This document shows positions 33,349 to 42,787 of a DNA stretch of 64,000 nt, one piece after another. Each line of letters starts with the position of its first letter. Positions within the stretch are counted from its first letter, which is position 1. The position numbers and the translations under genes were made by a program. Under the pieces are notes generated by a model. The model saw nothing but the letters and a program-made list of their open reading frames with translations. It ran no database searches and was not told where the DNA came from. The stretch covers positions 124,001 to 188,000 of the forward strand of contig NZ_CP104263.1 in NCBI RefSeq assembly GCF_025244825.1, written 5' to 3'. Origin of the DNA: Arthrobacter jinronghuae (GTDB taxonomy: Bacteria; Actinomycetota; Actinomycetes; Actinomycetales; Micrococcaceae).

Positions 33349-33843
33349 ATGGATGAGCCCCGGAACACATCAGCGAACGCTCCCGTCACTGCGCCACCAC
33401 TCGCCCCCGCGCCGGCAAGCCCGGCGCACGCCGTGGCCGGTGCCGGTGATGCGGCCGCGATCGGCGGCCGCAATTCCATCAGCGAGCAGGCCGTGGCCAA
33501 GGTTGCCGCGATTGCTGCCCGGGCAGTTCCGGGCGTCTTCAACCTCGGCAACAGTTCGGGGCGGGCGCTGGGTGCCGTCCGCGACGCCGTCGGCGGAACG
33601 AGCGCCACCTCCGGTGTGCATGTGGAAGTCGGCGAACGGGAAGTTGCCGTCGATATCAGCTTGATCGCCGTCTACGGCAATGCACTGATGGTTGTCGCGA
33701 ACAATGTCCGTGCCGCGGTCTACGGTGCCGTGGAGAAACTCGTGGGCCTTCGCGTGGTGGAAGTCAACGTGGAAATTTCGGACGTACACCTTCCCACCGA
33801 TCCAGCCGGTACCGCACCGGTTGGCGGCGCGAAAGCGGTATAG
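33349..33843 (+). CDS. Asp23/Gls24 family envelope stress protein
   Basis: The 164-residue protein has a disordered Pro/Ala N terminus (1-40), then the Asp23 core: NSISEQAVAKVAAIAARAVPGVFNLG, GVHVEVGEREVAVDISLIAVYGNAL and VVEVNVEISDVHLP. In Firmicutes such proteins are anchored under the membrane by AmaP and support the cell envelope; in actinobacteria the role is untested. It is the first gene of a five-gene cluster (33349-35677) that includes a second Asp23-like gene and an AmaP-like anchor. Confidence 0.93.
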   Translation: MDEPRNTSANAPVTAPPLAPAPASPAHAVAGAGDAAAIGGRNSISEQAVAKVAAIAARAVPGVFNLGNSSGRALGAVRDAVGGTSATSGVHVEVGEREVAVDISLIAVYGNALMVVANNVRAAVYGAVEKLVGLRVVEVNVEISDVHLPTDPAGTAPVGGAKAV

Positions 33844-33907
33844 GCTTCATAGCACGTTCCTCGCAGGACGCACCGGGTTATGTGGAGCAGGTATTAAGGC
33901 AGGGGAA

Positions 33908-34099
33908 ATGAAACCAACAGTGGTGGGAATGGCAGTCGGGGCCGTATTGGCTTTCGCCGCACTGATATTCGATTTTTGGGGCTTTCTGCTGACCGCCCTG
34001 TTCATTGCAGTCGGAGCGCTGCTGGGCCGCGCTGCTGAAGGCAAGATCGACTTCCGCAGCGTTTCCGATGCGCTGACCGGCCGCCGCTCCTCTTCGTGA
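33908..34099 (+). CDS. DUF2273-type small membrane protein
   Basis: This is a 63-residue protein with one long or two short hydrophobic helices (about 4-20 and 23-41) followed by a charged tail (RAAEGKIDFRSVSDALTGRR). The layout and place between Asp23 genes match DUF2273. ATG 33908 has GGGGAA just before. The stop overlaps the next start (GTGA at 34096). It is probably part of the membrane-linked Asp23 assembly. Confidence 0.85.
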   Translation: MKPTVVGMAVGAVLAFAALIFDFWGFLLTALFIAVGALLGRAAEGKIDFRSVSDALTGRRSSS

Positions 34100-34485
34100 G
34101 CGCCGCCGGGATGACCGCGCCTCCGGCGATCCAGACCGGGGCGGGGCTGGCCGGGCATAACCGGATCAGTACCCAGGCGCTGACCAGCACCGCCAAGGCC
34201 GCCGCGTCCGAATACTTCGGCGTGCCGGCACAGCAGGTGCGCGTGCAGTGGACCGATGACCGCGGGCTGCTGGCGCTCTCGGTATCCCTGCCCATCGCCC
34301 TGCCACCGCTGCAGGCCCTTACACCGGCCATGCTGCAGCACGCCGGCGGGACAGTCTGGGAGCGCGCACACGCCGCCAAACCGGTCCTGCTCCGACGGGT
34401 GGCAGACCTTACCGGGTCCCGTCTTTCCCGTGTCGACATCCGCATCACCGGCGCGCTGCCGGTTGAAGGAAGGCGGGTGCAATGA
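34096..34485 (+). CDS. Second Asp23/Gls24-related protein
   Basis: The 129-residue product starts at GTG 34096, overlapping the DUF2273 stop. RISTQALTSTAKAAASEYFGVPAQQVRVQWTDDRGLLALSVSLPI and RRVADLTGSRLSRVDIRITG fit a diverged Asp23 fold: helix, two strands, helix, strand. It lacks the glycine-rich front part of the first copy. A second copy suggests a hetero-oligomer. Its stop overlaps the next gene by 4 bp. Confidence 0.75.
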   Translation: MSAAGMTAPPAIQTGAGLAGHNRISTQALTSTAKAAASEYFGVPAQQVRVQWTDDRGLLALSVSLPIALPPLQALTPAMLQHAGGTVWERAHAAKPVLLRRVADLTGSRLSRVDIRITGALPVEGRRVQ

Positions 34486-35069
34486 AGCAGGCGGACCTGG
34501 ACGTAACCAACAGAATCCTCCGACGGGAAACCCATTCAGCCCGCACTGCCGCATCGGCCTTTGCTGCCGTCCTTGGCATTCTCTTTTTCGCGTACGTGCT
34601 GCTGGAATCCGTGCTCCAGGCGCTGGGCCAGGAGGCGTGGCTGATCGATCCGCCTACCTTCGGGCGGTGGCTGGCGGACCTTCCCGCAGGCTCGGACCCG
34701 TTGATCCTCGGGTTGTCCGGCGCGCTGATCTTCCTTGCCGGCCTGCTGTTCTTCCTGCCGGCCGTGCTGCCCGGACGCCGCGCCCGTTATGCGCTGCCCA
34801 ACCCGCGTGCCGCCGTCGTCGTGGACGGCGAAGTCCTGGCCGCGTCGTTGGCCCGGTGCGCCCGGATGCGCGCTGACGTCACGCCGCAGCAGGTGCTCGT
34901 CACGGTGGGAAGGACCCTGGTGGAGGTGCAAATCCGCCCGACGTCGGGCACTCCCGTGGATGCCGAGGCGGTGCGGGGTGCAGTGGAGGACGAGTTGCTG
35001 CTGACCAAACTGGATCCGCAGCCGGCCGTCCGCGTCCGGGTCGCCGAAGCCGGGGTGATTGGACAGTGA
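34482..35069 (+). CDS. DUF6286-like two-TM protein of the Asp23 cluster
   Basis: The 195-residue product has two TM segments (about 25-45 and 75-103), an extracytoplasmic loop with LIDPPTFGRWLADLPAGSD and a C-terminal soluble domain (about 115-190; VVVDGEVLAASLARCARMRADVTPQQVLV). This arrangement is typical of proteins placed between Asp23 and AmaP genes in actinobacteria, often labelled DUF6286. It overlaps both neighbours (ATGA at 34482, GTGA at 35066). Confidence 0.7.
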   Translation: MKQADLDVTNRILRRETHSARTAASAFAAVLGILFFAYVLLESVLQALGQEAWLIDPPTFGRWLADLPAGSDPLILGLSGALIFLAGLLFFLPAVLPGRRARYALPNPRAAVVVDGEVLAASLARCARMRADVTPQQVLVTVGRTLVEVQIRPTSGTPVDAEAVRGAVEDELLLTKLDPQPAVRVRVAEAGVIGQ

Positions 35070-35677
35070 ATGCCACACCGCGGGCACTGAACCGTTTCCT
35101 GCTTGGGCTTCTTGGGCTCGTGCTGATGTGCATCGGCGCCGGGCTGGTGCTCATTTCCGCCTGGCCTGCTGCGGCACGGGCCTGGCACGGGTTCGCCGCC
35201 GATGCCGGGCAGGCCATCGCTGCCACGCTCTCCGCCACGGCACTGCCCGGGGGCGGCGGCAGCTGGATCTGGGTGGCCCTGGCCGTGCTTAGCTTCCTGG
35301 GCATCGTGCTGATGGCGGTGTGGATGGCCGGCCAGGGCGGCGGGCGGACGGGAACACTTCTCTCCGAGTACGACGACGACGGCGCCCCCGGCCGGGTCGC
35401 GATCAGCGGAACCGTGGCCGAGCAGGCCCTGCGCAGCGCCCTTCAGGAGAACCCGGACGTTGCAGCCTCCGCCGTCAGCACCTACTCCGTGAAGGGGCGC
35501 AGCGCCCTGCGCGTGCGGATTACCCCGCGGCAGGGAGCCGCCCCGCACCTGATTGCTGCCGACGCCACAGCCCTGGTGGAAACCCTGGACACCGTCCTCG
35601 GACACCAGACACCGGTGCTGCTGAGCCTGGAGGCCGGACGCCGGCTGCGCTTCAACCGCGAGGACCGGGTCCGCTAG
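35066..35677 (+). CDS. amaP: AmaP-like membrane anchor protein
   Basis: The 203-residue product begins RALNRFLLGLLGLVLMCIGAGLVL, the first TM of AmaP-type anchors, with a second TM at about 68-90 (WIWVALAVLSFLGIVLMAVWM). The C-terminal soluble domain (about 105-195, GRVAISGTVAEQALRSAL) resembles the Asp23-binding part. The start is GTG 35066, overlapping the previous stop. It closes the five-gene cluster. The homology call is good; the symbol is given by analogy with Firmicutes. Confidence 0.75.
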   Translation: MNATPRALNRFLLGLLGLVLMCIGAGLVLISAWPAAARAWHGFAADAGQAIAATLSATALPGGGGSWIWVALAVLSFLGIVLMAVWMAGQGGGRTGTLLSEYDDDGAPGRVAISGTVAEQALRSALQENPDVAASAVSTYSVKGRSALRVRITPRQGAAPHLIAADATALVETLDTVLGHQTPVLLSLEAGRRLRFNREDRVR

Positions 35678-35682
35678 GAGTC

Positions 35683-36537
35683 CTAGGAGGCCCTGGCCAG
35701 CTGCCGGATGGGAATCCACCGCGACGCCAGCCGGCGGTACGCGGCCGCAGCGCCGGTCATGTCGCCGTCGGCCAGGGACTCGATTCCCAGCCGCACGTCG
35801 GAAGGGGAGTCGTCCGGGAAGACGAGGTCCGCCACCGGGCCGTAGTCCAGTTCCAGCACGGCGTCCGGGTCAAAGACCTCCAGCCAGGCGGTCAGCTCGG
35901 CCAGTTCATCCAGCAGGTCCAGTTCCGGAGCGGCTATGGCCAGGGCGGCCGAGGCTGCGCGCGCCCGGTCAATACACTGCAGCACCGGCGCGGAGAGGCG
36001 GACGGTCTGGACATGGCCGTCATCCTCCACCACCTCGGTGTGGTCCTCTTCGTGCAGCAGGACAAACCAGCCGAAGGGCACGCCCCAGGTGGCGGAGCGG
36101 GTGTGGAGCTTCGCCAGCGAGTCGGCAAAGGAATCCGGATCCAGCCGCGCGGCGTGGGCCTCGCGGGCTACTTCCGGGACCAGCACGTCCACCAGGGGGC
36201 CGCGGATGGACTCGCCCAGGGATTCCGCCGCCAGGGAGGTGCGCACGGCCAGCTGGTTGGGGCAGTACAACCGGTTGGTGACCCCTTCCTGCGCCGGATA
36301 ATGCAGCACCCGGACCAAGTCCGTGGCGTTGTGCGGGAAGGGGTCCGAGACCACCCGGACCAGCCGGCGGACGGCGTCCGTGCGTTCCAGGACCTCGGTT
36401 TCATGGCGTCCGCGGGCGCGCTGCTCCATGATTGCCAGCTGCTGGCTGTCATCAAAGGCGTCCAGCGGCTCGTAGACGCGGAGGTAGGAGACAAACGGGA
36501 AGGTGCGGTACAGCGACTGCTGCGGATGCCGCGTCAC
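35683..36537 (-). CDS. Conserved actinobacterial protein of unknown function
   Basis: The 284-residue product has no domain I recognise. It lacks signal or TM segments, has a Tyr/Arg-rich N terminus (YRTFPFVSYLRVYEPLDAF), a central WGVPFGWFVLLHEEDHTEVV stretch, an Asp/Leu-rich helix (LDLLDELAELTAWLEVFD) and ends basic. It starts at GTG 36537, two bases after the xthA stop, so it is co-translated with the exonuclease. It may be linked to DNA repair only by that position. Confidence 0.75.
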   Translation of the reverse strand: MTRHPQQSLYRTFPFVSYLRVYEPLDAFDDSQQLAIMEQRARGRHETEVLERTDAVRRLVRVVSDPFPHNATDLVRVLHYPAQEGVTNRLYCPNQLAVRTSLAAESLGESIRGPLVDVLVPEVAREAHAARLDPDSFADSLAKLHTRSATWGVPFGWFVLLHEEDHTEVVEDDGHVQTVRLSAPVLQCIDRARAASAALAIAAPELDLLDELAELTAWLEVFDPDAVLELDYGPVADLVFPDDSPSDVRLGIESLADGDMTGAAAAYRRLASRWIPIRQLARAS

Positions 36538-36539
36538 GG

Positions 36540-37343
36540 CTAGTCCAGTTCCACAATCACGGGTGCGTGGTCCGAAGCGCCCTTGCCCTTGCGTTCTTCC
36601 CGGTCGATCACGGCTCCGGTTACGCGCTTGGCCAGGGCCGGGGAGCCCAGGACGAAGTCGATGCGCATGCCCTGGCGCTTGGGGAACCGCAGCTGGGTGT
36701 AGTCCCAGTAGGTGTAGACGCCGGGGCCGGGATGGAAGGGCCGGACGACGTCGGTGAACCCGGCGTCAAGGAACTCGTTGAAGGCCTGCCGCTCGGGTTC
36801 GGTGATGTGCGTGGCATTCTGGGCGCGGAACCAGTCGATGTCCCACACGTCGTCATCCTGCGGAGCAATGTTCCAGTCGCCCATCAGGGCCAGTTCCAGG
36901 GACGGATCCTTGGTGATCCACTCCGCTGCGTGGTCCTTGAGCGTCTTGAGCCACTGCAGCTTGTAGGGCATGTGCGGATCATCCACGGCCCGGCCGTTGG
37001 GTACGTACAGGCTCCACACCCGCACGCCGCCGCAGGTGGCACCGATGGCGCGGGCCTCGGCCACCGTGGTTTCTTCGGTTTTGCCGAACATCGGCTGGTC
37101 CGGGAAGGTGCGTTCGACGTCGTCGAGCCCCACGCGGGACGCGATCGCGACACCGTTCCACTGGCTCAGCCCGAAGTGGGCCACCTCGTAACCGTTCTTT
37201 TCGAACAGTTCCCAGGGGAAATTGTCGTCTTTCGCCTTGGTTTCCTGAATGGCAAGGACGTCGACGTCGGAGCGCTGCAGCCAGGCCTCAATGCGGTCGG
37301 CTCGGGCGCGGATGGAGTTCACGTTCCAGGTAGCTATCTTCAC
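36540..37343 (-). CDS. xthA: Exodeoxyribonuclease III
   Basis: ExoIII/AP endonuclease of 267 residues in base-excision repair. Motifs in order: KIATWNVNSIRAR, AIQETKAKDDNFP (metal-binding Glu), GDWNIAPQDDDVWD (active-site Asp, Asn), RIDFVLGSPAL and the final SDHAPVIVELD with catalytic His. GTG 37343 starts the protein; TAACGT lies 6 nt upstream, indicating a leaderless transcript. It is followed without a gap by the 35683-36537 gene. Confidence 0.97.
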   Translation of the reverse strand: MKIATWNVNSIRARADRIEAWLQRSDVDVLAIQETKAKDDNFPWELFEKNGYEVAHFGLSQWNGVAIASRVGLDDVERTFPDQPMFGKTEETTVAEARAIGATCGGVRVWSLYVPNGRAVDDPHMPYKLQWLKTLKDHAAEWITKDPSLELALMGDWNIAPQDDDVWDIDWFRAQNATHITEPERQAFNEFLDAGFTDVVRPFHPGPGVYTYWDYTQLRFPKRQGMRIDFVLGSPALAKRVTGAVIDREERKGKGASDHAPVIVELD

Positions 37344-37349
37344 ACTGCT

Positions 37350-37355
37350 ACGTTA
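37350..37355 (-). promoter_or_regulatory. -10 box TAACGT, leaderless xthA
   Basis: On the minus strand TAACGT ends 6 nt before GTG 37343. Confidence 0.6.
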
Positions 37356-37399
37356 CCGAATCCCGTCCGGCTCCACACTGCGCCCCGCACCACAACGGG

Positions 37400-37431
37400 T
37401 AAGCGGGCGGCCGGGATGGACCGCCCGCTTA
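37400..37431 (-). terminator. Hairpin after nadE
   Basis: TAAGCGGGCGG (37400-37410) pairs perfectly with CCGCCCGCTTA (37421-37431). A T tail is absent on the minus strand, so termination may be imperfect. Confidence 0.6.
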
Positions 37432-37457
37432 GGCGGGCTCGGGGTAGGGAAAGGGAG

Positions 37458-38279
37458 CTATTTCCACCAGGTGTCGGAAACAGTGACGGGTACGGTGCGC
37501 TTGTGCCGGGTCATCACAAAGCGTGCCTCGATCTTTTCGGCGTCTTCGGCGGGGGTGTCCCCGCCTTCCAGATAGCCGTCGATGGTGTCGTAGCTCAGGC
37601 CCAGCTCGGTTTCATCGGTCTGGCCGGGCTTGTCGTCCAGCAGGTCGGCGGTGGGTGCCTTGCCGATGAGCTTTTCCGGGGCGCCCAGCTCCGTCAGCAG
37701 GGCCCGGTTCTGGCGCTTGTCCAGGCCGGAGAGCGGCAGCAGGTCCGCGCCGCCGTCGCCGAACTTCGTGAAGAATCCGGTGACGGATTCGGCGCCGTGG
37801 TCGGTGCCGATCACCAGGAGGTTGTGCTGGCCCGCCACTGCATACTGCGCGGTCATGCGCACCCGGGCCTTGATGTTGCCCTTGTTGAAGTCGGTGATTT
37901 TCTCGCCGGTCATTTTCACGTATTCGTCTTCGAAGCCGTCCACCGCCGGTCCGACGTTGTAGACCAGGGACTTGGACGGCGCGATGAACTCGAGGGCAGC
38001 CTGGGCATCCGCTTCGTCATGCTGGACCCGATACGGCAGCCGCAGGGCAATGAACTGCGCGTCGGTGCCCTCGGCTTTCAGCTCGTCCACGGCCAACTGG
38101 GCGAGCTTGCCCGCAAGCGTGGAATCCACGCCGCCGCTGATGCCCAGAACGTACCCCGAGGTATGCGAGGCGTGCAGGTAGTCCTTGAGGAAGTCCACCC
38201 GGCGGCGGATTTCCGCGGCCGCATCAATGGTGGGGTGAACTCCCAGTTCGGCAATGATTTCCGCTTGTAGTTTCCGCAT
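37458..38279 (-). CDS. nadE: NAD+ synthetase, ammonia-dependent
   Basis: NadE amidates deamido-NAD to NAD using ATP and ammonia. The 273-residue length fits the short form without a glutaminase domain. [13 protein letters not shown] is the PP-loop, followed by [48 protein letters not shown] and a C-terminal [20 protein letters not shown] ends 7 nt before ATG 38279, so it is probably leaderless. It is divergent from pyrE. Confidence 0.97.
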   Translation of the reverse strand: MRKLQAEIIAELGVHPTIDAAAEIRRRVDFLKDYLHASHTSGYVLGISGGVDSTLAGKLAQLAVDELKAEGTDAQFIALRLPYRVQHDEADAQAALEFIAPSKSLVYNVGPAVDGFEDEYVKMTGEKITDFNKGNIKARVRMTAQYAVAGQHNLLVIGTDHGAESVTGFFTKFGDGGADLLPLSGLDKRQNRALLTELGAPEKLIGKAPTADLLDDKPGQTDETELGLSYDTIDGYLEGGDTPAEDAEKIEARFVMTRHKRTVPVTVSDTWWK

Positions 38280-38286
38280 GGATCAC

Positions 38287-38292
38287 AGCCTA
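38287..38292 (-). promoter_or_regulatory. -10 box TAGGCT, leaderless nadE
   Basis: On the minus strand TAGGCT (inside TATAGGCT) ends 7 nt before ATG 38279. Confidence 0.6.
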
Positions 38293-38410
38293 TATCCGTC
38301 TGCCGCGCCGTGCCCGGGAAGGGCAGTGCGAGTTGGGCCGCCCCGGGCCCGGATTGACCGGTGTCACGTCGCATAAGGGACCAAAGCCCTGTCCTCCCGT
38401 TGCCCGTAGC

Positions 38411-38416
38411 TAGGAT
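38411..38416 (+). promoter_or_regulatory. -10 box TAGGAT, leaderless pyrE
   Basis: TAGGAT ends 6 nt before ATG 38423; no ribosome site is present. Confidence 0.7.
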
Positions 38417-38422
38417 TGAGCC

Positions 38423-38992
38423 ATGACTTCGCCCGCGATCGCCCCGTCCCGCGCCCGGCTGCTCGAACTGATCATGGAGTTGGCGGTGGTGCGCGGCAAA
38501 GTGGTGCTTTCCTCCGGCGCCGAGGCGGATTACTACATTGACCTGCGCCGTGTCACGCTGCAGCACGAAGCGTCCGTGCTTGTCGGCGACGTGATGCTGG
38601 AACTGCTGGAGCGTGCAGGCATTGAGTTCACCAACGCGGGCGGACTGACCATGGGAGCTGATCCGGTGGGCACCGCCGTGATGCACGCGGCCACCCGCGC
38701 CGGCCGGGCCGTGGACGCCTTTGTTGTCCGCAAGGCACAGAAGTCCTACGGCATGGGCCGCCAGGTGGAAGGCCCCGACGTCGCCGGCCGCAACGTGGTG
38801 GTCCTGGAGGACACTTCCACCACCGGCGGGTCGGCGCTGACCGCCGTCGAGGGTGTGCGCAACGCCGGCGGCAACGTGGTGGCCGTGGCTGTGATCGTGG
38901 ACCGGGACACCGGAGCCAAGGAGCGTATCGAGGCCGAGGCCGGCGTTCCCTATCTGTTTGCGTTCGGCAAGGATGAACTCGGCCTCGGATAG
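38423..38992 (+). CDS. pyrE: Orotate phosphoribosyltransferase
   Basis: PyrE makes orotidine 5'-phosphate from orotate and PRPP in UMP synthesis. The 189-residue protein shows SSGAEADYYIDLRRVTLQ at the N terminus, the flexible-loop RKAQKSYGMGRQVEG and the PRPP-binding motif VVVLEDTSTTGGSAL. It stands apart from any pyrimidine operon here. The end overlaps an upstream ORF extension of the next hydrolase gene, which I do not use. Confidence 0.96.
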   Translation: MTSPAIAPSRARLLELIMELAVVRGKVVLSSGAEADYYIDLRRVTLQHEASVLVGDVMLELLERAGIEFTNAGGLTMGADPVGTAVMHAATRAGRAVDAFVVRKAQKSYGMGRQVEGPDVAGRNVVVLEDTSTTGGSALTAVEGVRNAGGNVVAVAVIVDRDTGAKERIEAEAGVPYLFAFGKDELGLG

Positions 38993-39020
38993 CGGCAGCA
39001 ACCGCCGCGGCACCGGTTCG

Positions 39021-40031
39021 ATGGAACCGGAACCTACCGCTCCCGGGGATCTCCTTCGGACCACGGCAGACCTCCACCGGGTATCCCGACGCCGGTTCCT
39101 GGCCGGTTCGCTTGCGGGGATCCTGCTCAGCACCGATCTCGTTGTCACCGACCGCGTCCAGCACTACCGGGAAGAGCTGGAAATCCTGCGGGTGCCCGAC
39201 GAGGACGCCGAACGGCGGTTTCCCCATGCCATGTGGTTCCTGTTCCCCGGCTACAAGACCAGTTGGGAGGAAACCGCCTGGCTCCTGCGCTCCCTGCGTC
39301 CGGCTTTGGCCACGCGGGGACAGCTGGCCGGGATCGGATATTCCAATCTGGGCCTGAAAGTCCCGGCAATCCTTGAGGCTGTGCACGCTTCCATCCGGGA
39401 ACACTCGCTGACGCGCGTCTACTTTTACGGGCACAGCTTCGGCGGAATGCTGGCGGTACAGGTGGCCGCCGGTCTGGCCGGCCGCGGGGTCGCCGTCGAC
39501 CTGATTATCCTGGATTCCAGTCCGTCCGGCCGGAATGCAGTCCGCGACCAGACCATGTTCAAGGGAGCGGTGTTCCTGTACGACAACGGCTACCGGATCA
39601 CCACCGGGCTGCGCGGCGGCTACGAACTGGGGGAGCGCGTACTGCACCGGAACGAACGGTCCTGGCGGACGGTTGCGGAACAAACCCTGGAACAGCTTTC
39701 ACCGTTGGCTCCGTCCAGCCGGCTCATCCAGTCCCAGGCGTCCTACATCTACCACTTCACGGCTCCCCGGTTCTCCGGATCACTGGGCGGGACAAAGCTG
39801 GCATTCATCGGAAATCCGGAGGACGGGACGGTGGACTACGGCGCGGCCCGGGCCGGCTGGGAGACAGCGTTCCCGGCGAACCTGCTGACCAGCTCGCTGG
39901 TCACCGAAGGAGCACGTCCCGCCCATGCCAGCCCGCAGTGGAACCCCGCGGTCTATCAGGACATAGTGCTGGAGGTATTGCGGCTCTTCGACCCGCCCGA
40001 AGCCGCAGGAGGTCACCGGGCGGAGGAATAA
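39021..40031 (+). CDS. Alpha/beta hydrolase with probable Tat signal
   Basis: This 336-residue protein has a twin-arginine-like start: SRRRFLAGSLAGILLSTDLVV. The hydrolase core has FPGYKTSWEE, YFYGHSFGGMLAV with the nucleophile Ser, LIILDSSPSG and FIGNPEDGTVDYG with a candidate acid Asp. Export by Tat or retention as an N-terminal membrane anchor is likely. The start is uncertain: ATG 39021 gives a typical n-region, whereas in-frame starts at 38958 and 38973 lie inside pyrE. The substrate is unknown. Confidence 0.8.
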   Translation: MEPEPTAPGDLLRTTADLHRVSRRRFLAGSLAGILLSTDLVVTDRVQHYREELEILRVPDEDAERRFPHAMWFLFPGYKTSWEETAWLLRSLRPALATRGQLAGIGYSNLGLKVPAILEAVHASIREHSLTRVYFYGHSFGGMLAVQVAAGLAGRGVAVDLIILDSSPSGRNAVRDQTMFKGAVFLYDNGYRITTGLRGGYELGERVLHRNERSWRTVAEQTLEQLSPLAPSSRLIQSQASYIYHFTAPRFSGSLGGTKLAFIGNPEDGTVDYGAARAGWETAFPANLLTSSLVTEGARPAHASPQWNPAVYQDIVLEVLRLFDPPEAAGGHRAEE

Positions 40032-40059
40032 CCCCCGCCCGGGCCGGTTCCGGGAGCAC

Positions 40060-40851
40060 TCAGATGGTGTTGATCAGGTCCGCCACGGAGTTCATGATCT
40101 GCGTGGGCCGGAACGGATACCGGTTGATGTCCTCGCGCTGGGTGATGCCGCTGAGCACCAGCACGGTGTGCAGTCCCGCCTCGATGCCTGCCACGATGTC
40201 GGTGTCCATCCGGTCGCCGATCATGGCGGTGGTTTCGGAGTGGGCGTCGATCTTGCGCATGGCGGACCGGAACATCATCGGGTTCGGCTTGCCGACAATG
40301 TAGGGCTCCATCTTGGTGGCCGCCGTGATCAGTGCGGCAATGGCGCCGGTCGCCGGGAGCGGTCCCTCCTGCGAGGGGCCCGTGACGTCCGGGTTGGTGG
40401 CGATGAAACGCGCGCCGTCCAGGATGAGCCGGATCGCCTTGGTAATGGTGCCAAAGGAATAGGTGCGGGTCTCGCCCAGCACCACGTAGTCCGGAGCGGT
40501 GTCGGTGAGGATCATGCCTGCCTCGTGCAGCGCCGTCGTAAGTCCGGCCTCGCCCACCACAAAGCAGCGTCCGGGAGTGCCGGAGTTCTTCACCTGGTCC
40601 TTGAGGAACTCGGCCGTGGCCAGCGCGGACGTCCAGAGGTTTTCTTCCGGGACTTCCAGTCCCGAGGCACGCAGGCGTGCGGCGAGGTCCCGCGGGGTGT
40701 AGATGGAATTGTTGGTCAGCACCAGGAACCGCTTGGATGTGGCAACCCAGCGGTCAATGAGCTCAGCGGCACCGGGAATCGGGTGGTTTTCGTGGACCAG
40801 GACCCCGTCCATGTCTGTCAGCCAGCATTCAATGTTCTCGTTTTCGCCCAC
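40060..40851 (-). CDS. HAD-IIA family phosphatase (NagD-like)
   Basis: The 263-residue product has the HAD motifs: WLTDMDGVLVHEN (nucleophile Asp in DxDG), FLVLTNNS (motif II), VGKPNPMMF (motif III Lys) and MIGDRMDTDI (motif IV). The cap between them is the C2 type of NagD/PNPase. Members dephosphorylate small sugars or nucleotides; the substrate is unknown. GTG 40851 follows GGGAGA. It is divergent from the trmH-like gene. Confidence 0.92.
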   Translation of the reverse strand: MGENENIECWLTDMDGVLVHENHPIPGAAELIDRWVATSKRFLVLTNNSIYTPRDLAARLRASGLEVPEENLWTSALATAEFLKDQVKNSGTPGRCFVVGEAGLTTALHEAGMILTDTAPDYVVLGETRTYSFGTITKAIRLILDGARFIATNPDVTGPSQEGPLPATGAIAALITAATKMEPYIVGKPNPMMFRSAMRKIDAHSETTAMIGDRMDTDIVAGIEAGLHTVLVLSGITQREDINRYPFRPTQIMNSVADLINTI

Positions 40852-40959
40852 GGTCTCCCATTTCTCGCATACTGCATTTACTGCCTCGACTCACAGGGCA
40901 CGCACGGCCGGGAACCTGTCCCGGAGGCGCCGGAAGCGGGCGTTGCCAGTCTTTCACCT

Positions 40960-40965
40960 TAGGCT
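40960..40965 (+). promoter_or_regulatory. -10 box TAGGCT, leaderless trmH-like gene
   Basis: TAGGCT ends 6 nt before GTG 40972. Confidence 0.65.
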
Positions 40966-40971
40966 GGAAGG

Positions 40972-41643
40972 GTGATAGACAGCCCCGAAGAAGTCAGCGA
41001 TGACACCGTAGATGAAGCCGCCGCACCGTTGCACCAGGTGGGTGTGGGCCCCTGGGAGGGGCCGTTGCCGGAAGGGGATCACTGGGACCCGGAACTGCTG
41101 GCCAACGGGGACGCCCGCAACGTGGTTGACGAATACCGTTACTGGAAGCATGACGCGATTGTGGCGGACCTGGACACCCGGCGGCATCCGTTCCACGTTG
41201 CCATCGAGAACTGGCAGCATGATTTCAACATCGGCACCGTGGTGCGCACCGCCAATGCCTTCATGGCCAAGGAAGTGCACATCATCGGACGACGCCGGTG
41301 GAACCGCCGCGGTGCCATGGTCACCGACCGTTACCAGCACATCCGCAACCACCCCACCGTTGAGGACTTTGTGCAGTGGGCCCGCAGCGAAGGCCTGCAC
41401 ATCATCGGGATCGACAACTTTCCGGACTCCGTGCCGCTGGAAACCTATGAACTTCCGGAGAACTGCGTGCTGGTCTTCGGGCAGGAGGGCCCCGGCCTAA
41501 GCCCTGAAGTCCACGCCGCAGCGGATGCCACCCTGTCCATTGCCCAGTTCGGCTCCACCCGTTCCATCAACGCCGGCTCCGCTGCGGCCATCGCCATGCA
41601 TGGCTGGATCCGCCGGCACGTCTTCGGCCAGAAGGTGGGCTAA
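40972..41643 (+). CDS. TrmH/SpoU-family RNA methyltransferase
   Basis: The 223-residue SPOUT methylase has NIGTVVRTANAF near residue 85, VLVFGQEGPGLSPEVHAAAD (SAM-binding knot) and the closing QFGSTRSINAGSAAAIAMH. The first 45 residues are an acidic, poorly conserved extension. It methylates ribose 2'-OH in tRNA or rRNA; the target is unknown. GTG 40972 with TAGGCT upstream suggests a leaderless transcript. It lies 124 bp before fbaA. Confidence 0.92.
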   Translation: MIDSPEEVSDDTVDEAAAPLHQVGVGPWEGPLPEGDHWDPELLANGDARNVVDEYRYWKHDAIVADLDTRRHPFHVAIENWQHDFNIGTVVRTANAFMAKEVHIIGRRRWNRRGAMVTDRYQHIRNHPTVEDFVQWARSEGLHIIGIDNFPDSVPLETYELPENCVLVFGQEGPGLSPEVHAAADATLSIAQFGSTRSINAGSAAAIAMHGWIRRHVFGQKVG

Positions 41644-41658
41644 GGACGGGCGCCGGAA

Positions 41659-41679
41659 GCCGCCGTCGTAATCGGCGGC
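41659..41679 (+). terminator. Weak hairpin after the trmH-like gene
   Basis: GCCGCCG (41659-41665) pairs with CGGCGGC (41673-41679) soon after the stop, without a T tail. Confidence 0.35.
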
Positions 41680-41709
41680 GGCACCTGATGTCTCGGGGAC
41701 ACTTGTGGC

Positions 41710-41715
41710 TAGGAT
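41710..41715 (+). promoter_or_regulatory. -10 box of fbaA
   Basis: TAGGAT predicts a start near 41722 and a leader of about 46 nt that contains a small hairpin (AGGGC/GCCCT, 41729-41743) and TTGGAG before ATG 41768. Confidence 0.5.
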
Positions 41716-41767
41716 GTAAGGAGCCAACGAGGGCTGAAGGCCCTGCCGTATCGACCTTGGAGTCAGC

Positions 41768-42786
<1,019 letters not shown>

Positions 42787-42787
<1 letters not shown>

